64,000 nucleotides of DNA from Ignavibacteria bacterium (GCA_013204605.1 JABMNI010000060.1:1-64000); one strand, 5' to 3'. Positions 1 through 9,974 are shown, numbered from the stretch's first letter. Numbers and translations are program-made. The notes: generated from the letters alone by a model not told the origin.

Positions 1-82
1 ACTATTCGTCCCTCGTCGCGCTCGGGACTCGGAATTCGTAATTGGTAGTTGATAGTGACTCGATGCAGTGCCTTGCGTGCTT

Positions 83-124
83 ATTCGCTATTCGTAATTC
101 GCAATTCGTAATTCGCAATTGATT
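83..124. repeat. Heptamer tandem repeat at the prfC 3' end
   Basis: Five consecutive 7-bp units of the form ATTCGYA/ATTCGCT run from 83 to 117 and include two perfect 14-bp copies (90-103 and 104-117). A sixth, decayed unit ends on the first base of the prfC stop codon (124-126). More diverged heptads (ATTCGTA, ATTGGTA, GTTGATA) are visible at 34-54. I see no gene in bases 1-123. The period of seven resembles the short tandem heptamer repeats described in cyanobacteria, but the function here is unknown. Confidence 0.75.
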
Positions 125-1680
125 CAGGGTTTTTCGGATAGGAGCAGCCCCTCCGACCTATCAAGCGTGTACTGAATTTCCCAGTCGCTTTTGAAGAGGG
201 CTACCAGACGTCCGGCATCGTCGGTTACGATGGGTACGGCGTTCGACGGACGCACGGGTCCGTGAATCCACCGGGTGCGTGTGTAGGGTTGCATGTCTAG
301 TTTTAGTTTTTCATTGTATTCGTTTTCCATTCGCCACGCAAATAATTCCAGTTGGAGCTCACCCACAACGCCCACCAGTGGCACTGGCGAACCGTCTTGC
401 TCGGTGAAAATTTGCACCACGCCTTCTTCTTTCAACTGATCGATTCCCTTGCGGAACGACTTACTAAACGAACCCATGGCGGGCCATACCTTGGCAAAAA
501 TTTCGGGGGCAAATCTTGGGAAATCTTCAATTACGGCATTGGTTTTTACGGTGAGTGTATCGCCTACTCTGAATAGTCCAGGATTCGTAAGTCCAATCAC
601 GTCGCCGGGAAAAGCTTCGTCGATAATATTTCTATCACGTCCAAAAATCTCAAACGGATAATTTAATTTCACCTCTTTCCCCGAGCGGGGGTGAAGTGCC
701 GTCATGCCCCTTTCAAAAACTCCCGAAACAATTCGAAAAAACGAAATCCGATCGCGATGCGATTTGTTCATATTGGCCTGCACCTTGTACACGAAGCCGG
801 TGAACTCCGCTTCCTGTGGCTCGATTACGCCCGAACTCATCATGAAGGGTTGGGGGCAGGGGGCTAGGTGGAGGATTTGCTGTATGAAGTGTTCGATGCC
901 GAAGTTGGTTATGGCGGAGCCCCAAAAAACTGGGGTGCATTTTTCGTGCTTGTAATCGTCGATGTTGAACGCCGGAATTACCGTTGATACGAATTCAATG
1001 TCTTCGAGAAGTTTTGCGTGCGATGCTTCGCCCAGTTGACTTCTCAACTGCGCGCTGTTAATGTCGCCAATTTTTACCGGCGCTTTGTACCTATTTCCAA
1101 TTGTTCGCTCAAACTCAAAAAACTGTTTTGTTACGCGATCATAGATTCCTTTGAAATCGGAACCGTCGCCAATAGGCCATGTGAGTGGGATGGCGGTGAT
1201 GCCCAAAACTTTTTCTACTTCGTCGAGTAACTCAAGTGGATCGCGCGCTGGCCGGTCCATTTTATTCATGAAGGTGATGATAGGAATTCCACGGTCGCGG
1301 CAGACCTTGAAGAGTTTGATGGTTTGCTCCTGGACACCTCTACCTGCGTCGAGAAGCATCACCGCAGAATCGACCGCCATGAGGGTGCGGTAGGTGTCTT
1401 CGGAGAAATCCTGGTGACCCGGTGTATCGAGGATATTCAGCAACAACCCATCGTACTCAACGCGCATGGCGCTGGATGAAACGCTGATTCCACGTTGCTG
1501 TTCAATTTCCATCCAATCGGAAGTTGTGGTTGTGTGCTTGCCACCAGTAACCGCTCCAGCCTTATGGATAGCGCCGGAGTATAGCAGCAGCTTTTCGGTC
1601 ATTGTGGTTTTTCCCGCATCGGGATGCGAGATGATAGCCACAGTTCTGCGACGTTTGATTTCGTTTGGAAGGTTGGCCAT
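124..1680 (-). CDS. prfC: Peptide chain release factor 3
   Basis: This translational GTPase recycles RF1/RF2 from the ribosome after termination. The product has 518 residues, normal for RF3. Visible motifs are the P-loop SHPDAGKTT (18-26), the RF3-typical DWMEIEQQRGISV in switch I, DTPGH (85-89) and NKMD (139-142). RF3 domains II and III follow, including FRKGIDQLKEEGVVQIF. The ATG at 1680 (MANLPNEIKRR) is preferred. An in-frame TTG three codons upstream would add only three residues. The gene is followed downstream by heptamer repeats and preceded by a hairpin that probably ends the upstream gene, so it appears to be transcribed alone. One copy of the iterated octamer (858-865) lies inside it. 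Confidence 0.97.
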   Translation of the reverse strand: MANLPNEIKRRRTVAIISHPDAGKTTMTEKLLLYSGAIHKAGAVTGGKHTTTTSDWMEIEQQRGISVSSSAMRVEYDGLLLNILDTPGHQDFSEDTYRTLMAVDSAVMLLDAGRGVQEQTIKLFKVCRDRGIPIITFMNKMDRPARDPLELLDEVEKVLGITAIPLTWPIGDGSDFKGIYDRVTKQFFEFERTIGNRYKAPVKIGDINSAQLRSQLGEASHAKLLEDIEFVSTVIPAFNIDDYKHEKCTPVFWGSAITNFGIEHFIQQILHLAPCPQPFMMSSGVIEPQEAEFTGFVYKVQANMNKSHRDRISFFRIVSGVFERGMTALHPRSGKEVKLNYPFEIFGRDRNIIDEAFPGDVIGLTNPGLFRVGDTLTVKTNAVIEDFPRFAPEIFAKVWPAMGSFSKSFRKGIDQLKEEGVVQIFTEQDGSPVPLVGVVGELQLELFAWRMENEYNEKLKLDMQPYTRTRWIHGPVRPSNAVPIVTDDAGRLVALFKSDWEIQYTLDRSEGLLLSEKP

Positions 1681-1693
1681 AGCCCACAAAACT

Positions 1694-1713
1694 ACGGCAT
1701 CCGAAGATGCCGT
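1694..1713 (-). terminator. Hairpin terminator between the OMP gene and prfC
   Basis: A perfect 8-bp stem, ACGGCATC/GATGCCGT, closes a 4-nt loop. It is followed by GTTTT on the plus strand and by AGTTTT on the minus strand, so it could work in either direction. On the minus strand it lies just after the barrel gene (stop at 1745) and just before prfC, which suits termination of the cargo/barrel transcript. Confidence 0.6.
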
Positions 1714-1744
1714 GTTTTAATAAGTCACTATGGAATGATTGAGC

Positions 1745-2584
1745 TTATGGTTTAAGCGGGTTTGAAACCTTAGCAGATTTTACAATGTTGTAGACTATTC
1801 CAATTCCAAAACGAACCGACATTACGGACCAAGTAGCATCCGACATTACGGATGTGAACAGTGGAGCGATCTGAATTTCTGGAACCAACTCGAGCGTTTT
1901 TTTCGAATTCATTGGCAGGTGATAATTTACTCCTGCAAAAAATCCGAATTGAAATGCCGACGTTCCGGTTATGTCGCCCTTAGTATCGTTGCGCACACCC
2001 GAACCATCGCTATAATCGTATGGAATTGAAGGGTCGAGAGTTTCCTTCTGCGTGTACGTGCTTGAAGCTAGGGCGCCAATACGTAAACCGCCAACGGCCC
2101 GGAAGCCTTCCGTGATTGCATATTCAACGCCGGGTTCGAGCATAAAGAAGGTCAGTGACGACGTTAAGTTGTGCGTGAAAAATGTTGGAACAGCCTGGTT
2201 GTTAATTCGCACAGTAACCGGTTCATTAAAGGTCATCTCGCCACTGGAAGACTGATACATTAGTCTGGAAATAAATTCGAGCCCCGATCCAATTGGAAGT
2301 GAAAGTTCAAGACCGCCTGCAAAGCCCCCTCCCGAAGCTCCTTCGTAGCCTGGACAGCAACTGGGAATGCCAGGAAGTTTTAGCGCGGTGGCACTATGGA
2401 CGGATATGTTGTACATGCCTAGAACGCCTACCGACATTACGCGTTTGTCCTCCATTTTTTCTGAGGCTGGCGCCGGAGAAAAAGTTTTACCAACTGTCTG
2501 TGCTTCCTGTGCGCATACTTTGGAAAAACATGAGCACAATATTCCAACAAAAAATACAGCGGCTACGCGCCTGAAAAATTTCAT
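1745..2584 (-). CDS. Outer-membrane beta-barrel protein paired with a T9SS cargo gene
   Basis: The 279-residue protein starts with a signal peptide (MKFFRRVAAVFFVGILCSC, cleavage probably after VCA near residue 25). The rest is rich in alternating amphipathic strands with glycine turns and ends in a strand (FGIGIVYNI), typical of small outer-membrane barrels. A CC pair near residue 75 (IPSCCPGY) recurs at a similar place in the barrel protein at 55.2 kb (FQCCTF), so the two look homologous. It begins 11 bp after the stop of the giant T9SS cargo gene on the same strand, which implies co-transcription. By analogy with PorP/SprF-type proteins encoded beside T9SS substrates it may anchor or help export that cargo; this is inference. 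No specific family was recognised with certainty. Confidence 0.8.
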   Translation of the reverse strand: MKFFRRVAAVFFVGILCSCFSKVCAQEAQTVGKTFSPAPASEKMEDKRVMSVGVLGMYNISVHSATALKLPGIPSCCPGYEGASGGGFAGGLELSLPIGSGLEFISRLMYQSSSGEMTFNEPVTVRINNQAVPTFFTHNLTSSLTFFMLEPGVEYAITEGFRAVGGLRIGALASSTYTQKETLDPSIPYDYSDGSGVRNDTKGDITGTSAFQFGFFAGVNYHLPMNSKKTLELVPEIQIAPLFTSVMSDATWSVMSVRFGIGIVYNIVKSAKVSNPLKP

Positions 2585-2595
2585 ATGAATGGTCC

Positions 2596-5500
2596 TTACT
2601 TAGTAATAAGCACGGGCATTCTGAACACATTGCCTCGAGCATCTATGGTGAGTAAATATGTTCCGGAGCCTAGTCCGTTTACTGGGATTTTTTCAAGTGC
2701 ATCGCCACTTGCATCGGGCGTGACGGGTCCGCTGGTGATTAAGGAACCTACATAGTTATAAAGCGAATACGTTCCTGCTACTTGACCGAGGCCAAGGACT
2801 TCTACTGTTAACTCTGTAGAGGCTGGTTGAGGGTACACCTTGATACTGAATCCGCTTGCCTTTGGATTTAGTAATCGCGTTCCGCCTTCGCCGCATATGT
2901 CGGTAATTGTTACTTCACCGTCGGTAGTAGTTACGAGGGCTGTTGAATCTTCGATCCACTTGAACTCGGCAATGCTAAGATTAGTTTTTTCACTTGTGCC
3001 GAGAACAATGGTAAAATCAAGATTAAACAACGTCCCAACCGTGTCTGTACGAGTGCCACTAATTTCAATCTCGCACGGTACGTATTGTCCGCTTACAAAA
3101 CAGTCCGGCGTTGTTCCCATTCCCACAACTACCATAGGGTTGTAGAAAATTTTCGCCGTCCACTTCCGCGTATTTTTTTCATTAAGTCCTACGGAACTTG
3201 TTAGTCGCACTGGAACTTGAATTCGATCTCCGATCTTGCCACTTACCTTGTCTATGACAATAACGGTGGAAACACTGTTGCCCTGCTGGCAGGTGCCGGT
3301 GAATCTCGATGTTGCCGCTACCGGACATGGGGTTTGCGAAAAAGCTCGAAGCGAATCTGAAATGACTGTTCTTCCAGCGCAAGCAACGGTGTAATCGACC
3401 TCCACAACCTGACTTGGAAGCAGTTGAGAACCAGTAGCCGGGCGTACCGCTGTAATTGTAATATCAGGCGAAAGCGCGTTTGCATTTACAACCAGCGTAT
3501 CAGTACCACTATTTGTAAACCTGACCGTGCCCGACGAATTGCCAACAACTACTCCTAATCCTACGTCCGCATTCACAGCCGTCAGTGCAGGTGAGGTTCG
3601 AGTTCCTGTAACCCTAATTGTTCGAGTTATACCGCACGGATCAAACACAAATTGAATACTATCAATCAGCACCCCATCGGCAGTCGGAGTCCATGTCATG
3701 TTGAATGTTACCGGCGAATTCTCAGGTAAGAACGTTCCCGCAGTTGCACTAGTGGTAACTACTACTCCCGGTGTTACGGTTTTAATATTGCCCGAAGTTG
3801 TACCCGACATCGACATTGTAAAGCTCCGTGTTGCCGTAGTTCCACCGGCGCACGTACTAATCTCGCCAAAGTCTATAACCGAAGGCGAAATCACACTAAT
3901 TCCGTTTTTGATTGCACGGAGTGTAAGTGCAATTGTGGTGTTGCACGGTTGGACAGCAAGATCTACGTTCTGATTAAACGCGCCTGATGTTTGCGGCAGT
4001 ATTGTGACTGTAACCTTGATAGTGGTGTTAGCGGGAATTGTAATCGGACCGGCGGGTTGGAACTTCACGTCGGTTCTAACGGGTAGCGTAATTGTTACCG
4101 GCACATCTCCATCATTACTGATAGAAATTGATGAATCGCGCGAGTCCTCGCAACCTTCCAATGTTCCGTAATCGATAGTTGTTGGCGCAGCGGCAATGGA
4201 AACAGCCGATACAGCCGCGCTAAGATTTACACGCAAGGTGTCCTTACACGAACCCGCCGTATACGGCATGTTGGCAGTTGCGCTAAATGTACCACTGGCT
4301 CCAGGTGTAAACCTGAAAACAATTCGGGCTGTGTCGTTTGGTGGAATAGTAATCTGACCCAACGGGCTAACCAAACTGAATGGCGCAACTACTACTGCAG
4401 GATCTAATATCATGGGATCGGTGCCTCCGTTCCGCACTAACACTGATGTGTCGCGAGCTACCTTATCGCAATCGACCGTTGTACCATAATTCAGAGAACT
4501 CGGAATAACTGTTGCAACAAGTTTTGACTTCGTAACCGAATATGGAAGAACGATTTTCCAATTACACGGCGAGCCGGAAATTGTAACTGTACCGGACTGC
4601 GTTCCGGACGAAGTTGGCGTAATTCGAACTGTGATTTGAACCGTATCACCCGGCTGTAGTGTTACAGGGGGCTGAAGGGGAGTTAACAAGCTTAGGTTAG
4701 GTTTATCGGCAACAAAATCCGATACCGTAACGGCAAACACTTCGTTATTGGTAATCTTGATCTTAGCATCAACACTAGCCACACAAGGGTCGATATTTCC
4801 AAAAACAATCGAGGTCACATTTGCAACCGGTTTCGGATCGATGATCGTCACCCAAACAGTGTCCTTTGCTGTACATCCAGCAGAATCTGTTAGCGTCACC
4901 TCGTATCGCGAAGACGTATTCGGATTTACACCGGGTGTGCGAAGCGTGTCATTGTCGATATTCGATGGACCCGTTTCTACCCGACGCCATTTATATTTGA
5001 AGGGGGCTGTCCCACCAATTGGATTGGCTCCAATCAACACCACGGTGTTCTTGCAGGCAGAAGTATCGCGACCCGCATACACGGATGGTTGCGGGAAACG
5101 CTGGACCTTTAACGAGTCTCGATAACGGCATCCATCAAGCGTTGTACATACAACGCTATACGTTCCTGAATCGGTGATGGTAATAGCACGCGTGGTGTCG
5201 CCCCTTGACCAAAAATACTTTGCAAATCCCGCTGGGGCTGAAAGGATGCGAGTGTCGGTTGCACACAAAACCGGGGGACCGTTTGGTACTATCTTGATGA
5301 CTGAATCTTTACAGTTGGAAAAGAAACTTAAGAAGGCATTTGTTTTCAGCGTGTCTTTTTTAAGTTTTGAAGAGTCTTGATACGCCCCAGGAGTGGTGGA
5401 CATTCTAAACGTTGTAGCGTTACTTACCAGTATCACATACGCGTTTCCATCACAAATTATGTTTGTGATTTCATCGTTGCCAAAATCAGTATCGGGTGGC

Positions 5501-7560
5501 AACGGCGGCCCCATCATTCCTGGAGGTGGAGGCAATGGATTTTGCGGCGGAGCACCGTAGTAGGTGCCGTACAAAAGTGTTTGTCCGTTAGGAGTCAGCT
5601 GCGCAAAAATTCCATCGTTGTTTCCGTAGTCCGGAGCTATGTACGGAGTTTTTTGGTACGCATCGTTGGTGATAAGGATGTTCGCGGACTGGTGCGTATA
5701 CCCTCCAACCCAAATTCTGTTTGAACGGTCGAACGTTACGGTAAACAATTCATCGTAATTATCGCCTCCGTAATACGATGAATATGTAACAGCTCCCGTG
5801 TTAGTGTTGAACAGCTGAATGAATCCATCAACCTGGCCACCTAAGGCGGGTTTAATTGCGTTCACTAAAGGGAAATTATTGCCACGTGAACTACCAACGG
5901 TACACGGTACTCCATTCGCATCAACAGCAATATCGTACGCATCGTCAGTACCAGAACTGCCGGTTTGTACCGCCCACGCTCTCACCGGATTGTGCAGCGT
6001 TGGAGTGGTGAGTTTGATTGTCATGATGTCGGTACTACCTCTGTAAGTAGAACCGTCCGTTACTGGTATGTCGGTGCTTTGATGCGTGGAAACGGCGTAC
6101 ACGTTGCCCTGGACGTCCATGGCAACCCTCGGACCATATCCGCGACCATCTTCTCCGGAGCCACCATAGAATGTTAGCCAATCATCTTGCCACCTGTTAG
6201 GAACAGTTGGATGCTTTGTAAAACGTGCGATAAAAATGTCGTAATTCTTAGTGTCGTTAGTCGGATTTTTCGTGAACGGATTGCCCACACGTTCACCAAC
6301 TCTAGGACTTCTGGAATATCCTGTAACGGCCAGGTAGTTGCCTGAAACATAGATCCCCGTTGCACCATCATCATCTCTACCAGGCATGTACCAACCATCA
6401 GAGAATAATCCGGTGCCAGTTAGTTTTAACACAAAGGCTTCGTTTCCACGAAGAGTATCTTCAGATGCAAACGCATAGGGGTCACTGCCGTCAAGCCATT
6501 GCGGGATGTGCTCGCCAACACCACCTGTTGTGCCGCATGCAAACACGTTCCCTAATTCATCTGCTGCAATGTCTGAAATTTTATCGGCGAAGTTTGTGCC
6601 GTAATACGTATGCCAAATGAACTTACCTGCATCTGTAAATTTCGCGATGAATCCATCGAGTCTTGCCTTGAACTTACGTTGAACCACACCAACAATGGCG
6701 GGCAGATCTGAGGCGAGTGTACTGCCACCCATGAATATGTTTCCATTTGGGTCGACCGCTCCTGCCAACTTGCTGTCGAAGTCTGCATTGCCACCATAGT
6801 ACGTGGCCCAGATTCTTTGTGGGTCGATGACCAGCGTTTCGTTTTTGTTGTATTCGCCAATTTCAAAACGAACTGAATTACCGTTAAGAATGTAGCTGGT
6901 AGAAACCGGATCCTTGATTCTCGAACCGGCACTTTCTGTCCAACTTATTGGAGCGCTCTCTGCAATCGAACCAAGTTCAGTGGTTGCAAGTAGACTTCCG
7001 TTTTTTTGCATTTGAAGTTGTGAAGCACCGTTGTAGTTCAATGCGATTTGCTTAGGATTGCCACCTGGGTGGACAATAAAATCGATTTTAACGCCAAGTT
7101 GATTGGCCGTTAAACGCATGTCGATATAAGGATATACTTCTCGGTAAACAACTTTTTCGAAGCGCCGAACTACATTGTCGTCCTTCGAAAAGTTGGTAGT
7201 TAGGTAGCGAACAATTCCTTCAGACTGTTCACCCCACTCACGACGTGCATTCGTATTTGAACCGATTAAATCAATGTCCATCCGATACAAATCATACGAG
7301 TATTCCGGATTGTGGACTTCATCAGTTTTGTGTAGGATTTGCTGTACCACATGCATACCACCATTGTGTATGTATACTGCAGAGCCCCCTACCATGATGT
7401 GCCCATCTACCTTATCGGCGATCTGCCCGGTGGTGTACCTGAACTGACCGCGCTGTTCTTCGAACGCGGGGGGTACGTTGCGCATGGTAGACCGTGGCGT
7501 GCTGGACCATGCAACGGTTTGTAGGATGAAGAGAAATGCAACTACGTATCTGAAGTGCAT
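2596..7560 (-). CDS. Giant T9SS-secreted SBBP/choice-of-anchor protein
   Basis: The 1654-residue surface or secreted protein has a signal peptide (MHFRYVVAFLFILQTVAWSS). It continues with a DUF7948-like N-terminal domain (about 30-250, ending NETLVIDPQRIWATYYGG) and SBBP repeats with the pattern TYYGG...D (about 255-760). Next come Ig/PKD-like segments, several choice-of-anchor D (ASPM-like) repeats with the pattern IDYGT/IDFGE, and a cohesin-like domain (GKIGDRIQVPVRL). A T9SS type A sorting domain closes it (FSIKVYPQPASTELTVEV ... GTYLLTIDARG). The ATG at 7560 is preferred over the one at 7584 because it puts the signal peptide at the N-terminus and leaves room for a divergent promoter. It is followed closely by its barrel gene. 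The ligand or enzymatic role is unknown. Confidence 0.9.
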   Translation of the reverse strand: MHFRYVVAFLFILQTVAWSSTPRSTMRNVPPAFEEQRGQFRYTTGQIADKVDGHIMVGGSAVYIHNGGMHVVQQILHKTDEVHNPEYSYDLYRMDIDLIGSNTNARREWGEQSEGIVRYLTTNFSKDDNVVRRFEKVVYREVYPYIDMRLTANQLGVKIDFIVHPGGNPKQIALNYNGASQLQMQKNGSLLATTELGSIAESAPISWTESAGSRIKDPVSTSYILNGNSVRFEIGEYNKNETLVIDPQRIWATYYGGNADFDSKLAGAVDPNGNIFMGGSTLASDLPAIVGVVQRKFKARLDGFIAKFTDAGKFIWHTYYGTNFADKISDIAADELGNVFACGTTGGVGEHIPQWLDGSDPYAFASEDTLRGNEAFVLKLTGTGLFSDGWYMPGRDDDGATGIYVSGNYLAVTGYSRSPRVGERVGNPFTKNPTNDTKNYDIFIARFTKHPTVPNRWQDDWLTFYGGSGEDGRGYGPRVAMDVQGNVYAVSTHQSTDIPVTDGSTYRGSTDIMTIKLTTPTLHNPVRAWAVQTGSSGTDDAYDIAVDANGVPCTVGSSRGNNFPLVNAIKPALGGQVDGFIQLFNTNTGAVTYSSYYGGDNYDELFTVTFDRSNRIWVGGYTHQSANILITNDAYQKTPYIAPDYGNNDGIFAQLTPNGQTLLYGTYYGAPPQNPLPPPPGMMGPPLPPDTDFGNDEITNIICDGNAYVILVSNATTFRMSTTPGAYQDSSKLKKDTLKTNAFLSFFSNCKDSVIKIVPNGPPVLCATDTRILSAPAGFAKYFWSRGDTTRAITITDSGTYSVVCTTLDGCRYRDSLKVQRFPQPSVYAGRDTSACKNTVVLIGANPIGGTAPFKYKWRRVETGPSNIDNDTLRTPGVNPNTSSRYEVTLTDSAGCTAKDTVWVTIIDPKPVANVTSIVFGNIDPCVASVDAKIKITNNEVFAVTVSDFVADKPNLSLLTPLQPPVTLQPGDTVQITVRITPTSSGTQSGTVTISGSPCNWKIVLPYSVTKSKLVATVIPSSLNYGTTVDCDKVARDTSVLVRNGGTDPMILDPAVVVAPFSLVSPLGQITIPPNDTARIVFRFTPGASGTFSATANMPYTAGSCKDTLRVNLSAAVSAVSIAAAPTTIDYGTLEGCEDSRDSSISISNDGDVPVTITLPVRTDVKFQPAGPITIPANTTIKVTVTILPQTSGAFNQNVDLAVQPCNTTIALTLRAIKNGISVISPSVIDFGEISTCAGGTTATRSFTMSMSGTTSGNIKTVTPGVVVTTSATAGTFLPENSPVTFNMTWTPTADGVLIDSIQFVFDPCGITRTIRVTGTRTSPALTAVNADVGLGVVVGNSSGTVRFTNSGTDTLVVNANALSPDITITAVRPATGSQLLPSQVVEVDYTVACAGRTVISDSLRAFSQTPCPVAATSRFTGTCQQGNSVSTVIVIDKVSGKIGDRIQVPVRLTSSVGLNEKNTRKWTAKIFYNPMVVVGMGTTPDCFVSGQYVPCEIEISGTRTDTVGTLFNLDFTIVLGTSEKTNLSIAEFKWIEDSTALVTTTDGEVTITDICGEGGTRLLNPKASGFSIKVYPQPASTELTVEVLGLGQVAGTYSLYNYVGSLITSGPVTPDASGDALEKIPVNGLGSGTYLLTIDARGNVFRMPVLITK

Positions 7561-7703
7561 AGAGTACTCCGGTGTCTTGAACATTGTTTAGAACAACTCA
7601 CAAACACTTAAATGGCGAAAAAGTAACGTTGGGTTTAGGGTCGGTATTCACCGCCGAAAAGTCCGTATCATTGAACAATACGGAAACTAAGGTGAAAAAG
7701 CGT

Positions 7704-8519
7704 ATGACGCAATTGGAAACCCTGTCTAGTTTACAAGGCAGGACCTTGTTAAGGGACATATATAGCGAGCTGAGAAACGAACGTCAACTGACTGGGATGT
7801 CGGCACTTACCCTGTGTTGGAGGATGTGTACTACGGAACGCGAGCTTTTTAAACTCTCTCGACGTGAAGTAGTGATTCTGCACCCTCTTGGAATTTGGGC
7901 GGGCACATCGCTGTGGATGCAGGAAATTGTCAACCGCTATTATTACACCACAATTAATGCATTTGTATACGCAGGAGCTGCCTTGTTGCTGCTGGCGGTG
8001 GGCCTAAACCGTACCCAGGTAGTTACTTCGCCCGGAATTGTAATTGGCGGAGTGATTCTGGAAGCTGTGTTATTGATGGTGCTTTTTGTGGTTATGTACT
8101 TCACTCCAACAGATGAGTTGGAGCTGGCTGGAGGTGCATCGCAGCAAAATTCTGCTACCGATGATTTGTTGCGAGAACTAGGGGAAATTGGTAGAGACTA
8201 TGCAGCCATGGCGGTGCAGTTAGAAAGTATTTCCTCGTCGCTTACAGATTTGGTTGAAAAACAGGATCAAATTGTAAGTTCAATGAAAAGCTCTGTTCAG
8301 GCTGCCATTGATGCGGTGGCGCCAAATCCGGCACTAATGGCATCTATGGCTTCTACCACCGATTCATTGTTGCGGTTCTCACAAGGGATCGACGCGCTTG
8401 AAGTTCGTCTTCGCGTAAACGAAAAAGAAGAAGTCGAACGCATTGTTCGCACAGAGTTGGAAAGAATTTTATCGGCAAATCTCTTACGGAACAATGATCC
8501 AAACTCGCAAACCCCGTAG
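7704..8519 (+). CDS. gldL: GldL-like T9SS/gliding motor membrane protein
   Basis: The 271-residue inner-membrane protein has two transmembrane helices (about 83-101 and 110-133), then a long cytoplasmic coiled-coil-like region (about 155-200, EIGRDYAAMAVQLESISSSL). GldL/PorL has this plan, and its second helix carries a conserved glutamate needed for proton-driven rotation. Here E120 sits in GGVILEAVLLMVLF at the equivalent position. An 80-residue N-terminal extension is unusual. The start at 7704 is chosen because AAGGTG lies 9 nt upstream; the ORF extends to 7584 but that part reads poorly. It overlaps the next gene by 26 bp, so the two are probably translationally coupled. The symbol rests on topology and neighbourhood, not on a strong sequence match. 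Confidence 0.55.
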   Translation: MTQLETLSSLQGRTLLRDIYSELRNERQLTGMSALTLCWRMCTTERELFKLSRREVVILHPLGIWAGTSLWMQEIVNRYYYTTINAFVYAGAALLLLAVGLNRTQVVTSPGIVIGGVILEAVLLMVLFVVMYFTPTDELELAGGASQQNSATDDLLRELGEIGRDYAAMAVQLESISSSLTDLVEKQDQIVSSMKSSVQAAIDAVAPNPALMASMASTTDSLLRFSQGIDALEVRLRVNEKEEVERIVRTELERILSANLLRNNDPNSQTP

Positions 8520-9972
8520 AAGGATTGAAATATATTTCATCCTTTATCTGGTTGCCTTGGTTTTGTTGTTGCCAGATGCAGTGCCAGTAGGCGGAGATAG
8601 CAATGGAATCTCGCTCACCGAACTCCGACTCGACATGCAGCCCGAGAGGGTTCGTTTGCAAACGAAATTAGTCACGGATTCTTTAGGGGGCTCTAGGTTA
8701 GTTAAAATGGATTCGATGAATATCATCCGGTATTATGGGAACGTGAATGATTTGAAGTTTAGTGCGCGAATAGAAGAGGTGGAGACAGGTCAGATTTTAA
8801 CAATCGAACCCGGTGAGTCTTCAACGCAAATGTTCCAGATAGTTCCTGAGCCCGATAGACAAGCTGTGGTGTTTAAATGGCATCCAAACGTTCAAGATCT
8901 CGTGCCACGAACGTTTCGTGTAACCATAACAGGATCGGCCGTCCCCGTTGATGCGAATGGCGATAAAAAAGGTGCGAACCCGATGTCGGGATTGAGAATT
9001 AGCGGTTCGGCGCAGTTTGTGTTGGCAACAGTTGTTGAACGTGAGGGTCGGCAAACGTACGTGAATAATATTACCATCATCGACACTGGCAGACGCAGCA
9101 CCGATGCATTTGGAAATGGGCAACAGAATTTCGGACAGTTTTGGATTGATGTAGCGCGCGATAGAATTGTAACGCTGGCAACCAAGGAGTGGGTTAACCG
9201 GATTAGCGTTGGAGGAGCTGACCCCGCGAGAGATTTAGCCGGCATGCCCGTAGTAAAAGTGACCGGTGATGTTGTGGGTGAAATAGAACGATACGTGGAT
9301 GAAAAACAACGCGCCATAATTGTAAAGGGTAAGGCACCTAGGTCGGGACAATTAACTGTTGAGGTCACGGCGAAACGGAGAGATGGTCAGACGAGTACAA
9401 CGAGTTTCGTAGTTGCATCGGAACCTTTGAATACGATTCAAATGCCGGATGCCATGTTTCCTGGAATCGAATATGCTATTGATGTGAAGTTGCCATCGCT
9501 TGAAAATGTGTACGCCGTTTTAAAAGATGGTGACCGTGAGATTACATCGGCACGATCGGGAGTAGTGAAATACAAACCATTGCTTAGAGATACGGGCCGA
9601 ACACTTACACTTGAGCGATACGTTGATGACCAGCGAGTTGGAATGGTTTTTACCGTTGTTGTTAAGAGTTTTCCTTCGCCTGAAATAAGGGATGTGCGAG
9701 TTGTTGGCGGAGGAGATAAAAAGAAAGTATTGGTGAAATTTTTTGGTGACAAAAATCTTGATCGACCGTCGCTATTTGTGTTGGATGGAAATGCCAAGAC
9801 TCCTAAAAAACTATTTGGGAACCGGCGTGAAGCCGATCCGAATGAACGTCCAACTGTTTCGTGGTTGGAGGAATTTGAAGTAGATAGAAAAGATGCATCG
9901 CGTCCGTTCACGTTCAGAATTCAGGCCAAGGACACTCGCGGTTTTTCATCGAAGGTGTGGACTGAAGAGTAA
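8494..9972 (+). CDS. gldM: GldM-like T9SS/gliding motor periplasmic protein
   Basis: The 492-residue protein has a basic N-terminus (RKPRRR), one transmembrane helix (about 11-28) and a long periplasmic part that looks like successive beta-sandwich domains. One starts at MFPGIEYAIDVKLP, resembling the start of the third GldM domain. GldM/PorM is the periplasmic shaft of the T9SS motor and works with GldL. Adjacency to a two-helix protein carrying an intramembrane Glu supports the assignment. The usual partners gldK and gldN are not next to it: mltG follows convergently after 2 bp. An alternative is an uncharacterised membrane-anchored Ig-like protein. The ATG at 8494 overlaps the upstream gene; ACGGA lies just before it. 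Confidence 0.5.
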   Translation: MIQTRKPRRRIEIYFILYLVALVLLLPDAVPVGGDSNGISLTELRLDMQPERVRLQTKLVTDSLGGSRLVKMDSMNIIRYYGNVNDLKFSARIEEVETGQILTIEPGESSTQMFQIVPEPDRQAVVFKWHPNVQDLVPRTFRVTITGSAVPVDANGDKKGANPMSGLRISGSAQFVLATVVEREGRQTYVNNITIIDTGRRSTDAFGNGQQNFGQFWIDVARDRIVTLATKEWVNRISVGGADPARDLAGMPVVKVTGDVVGEIERYVDEKQRAIIVKGKAPRSGQLTVEVTAKRRDGQTSTTSFVVASEPLNTIQMPDAMFPGIEYAIDVKLPSLENVYAVLKDGDREITSARSGVVKYKPLLRDTGRTLTLERYVDDQRVGMVFTVVVKSFPSPEIRDVRVVGGGDKKKVLVKFFGDKNLDRPSLFVLDGNAKTPKKLFGNRREADPNERPTVSWLEEFEVDRKDASRPFTFRIQAKDTRGFSSKVWTEE

Positions 9973-9974
9973 GG

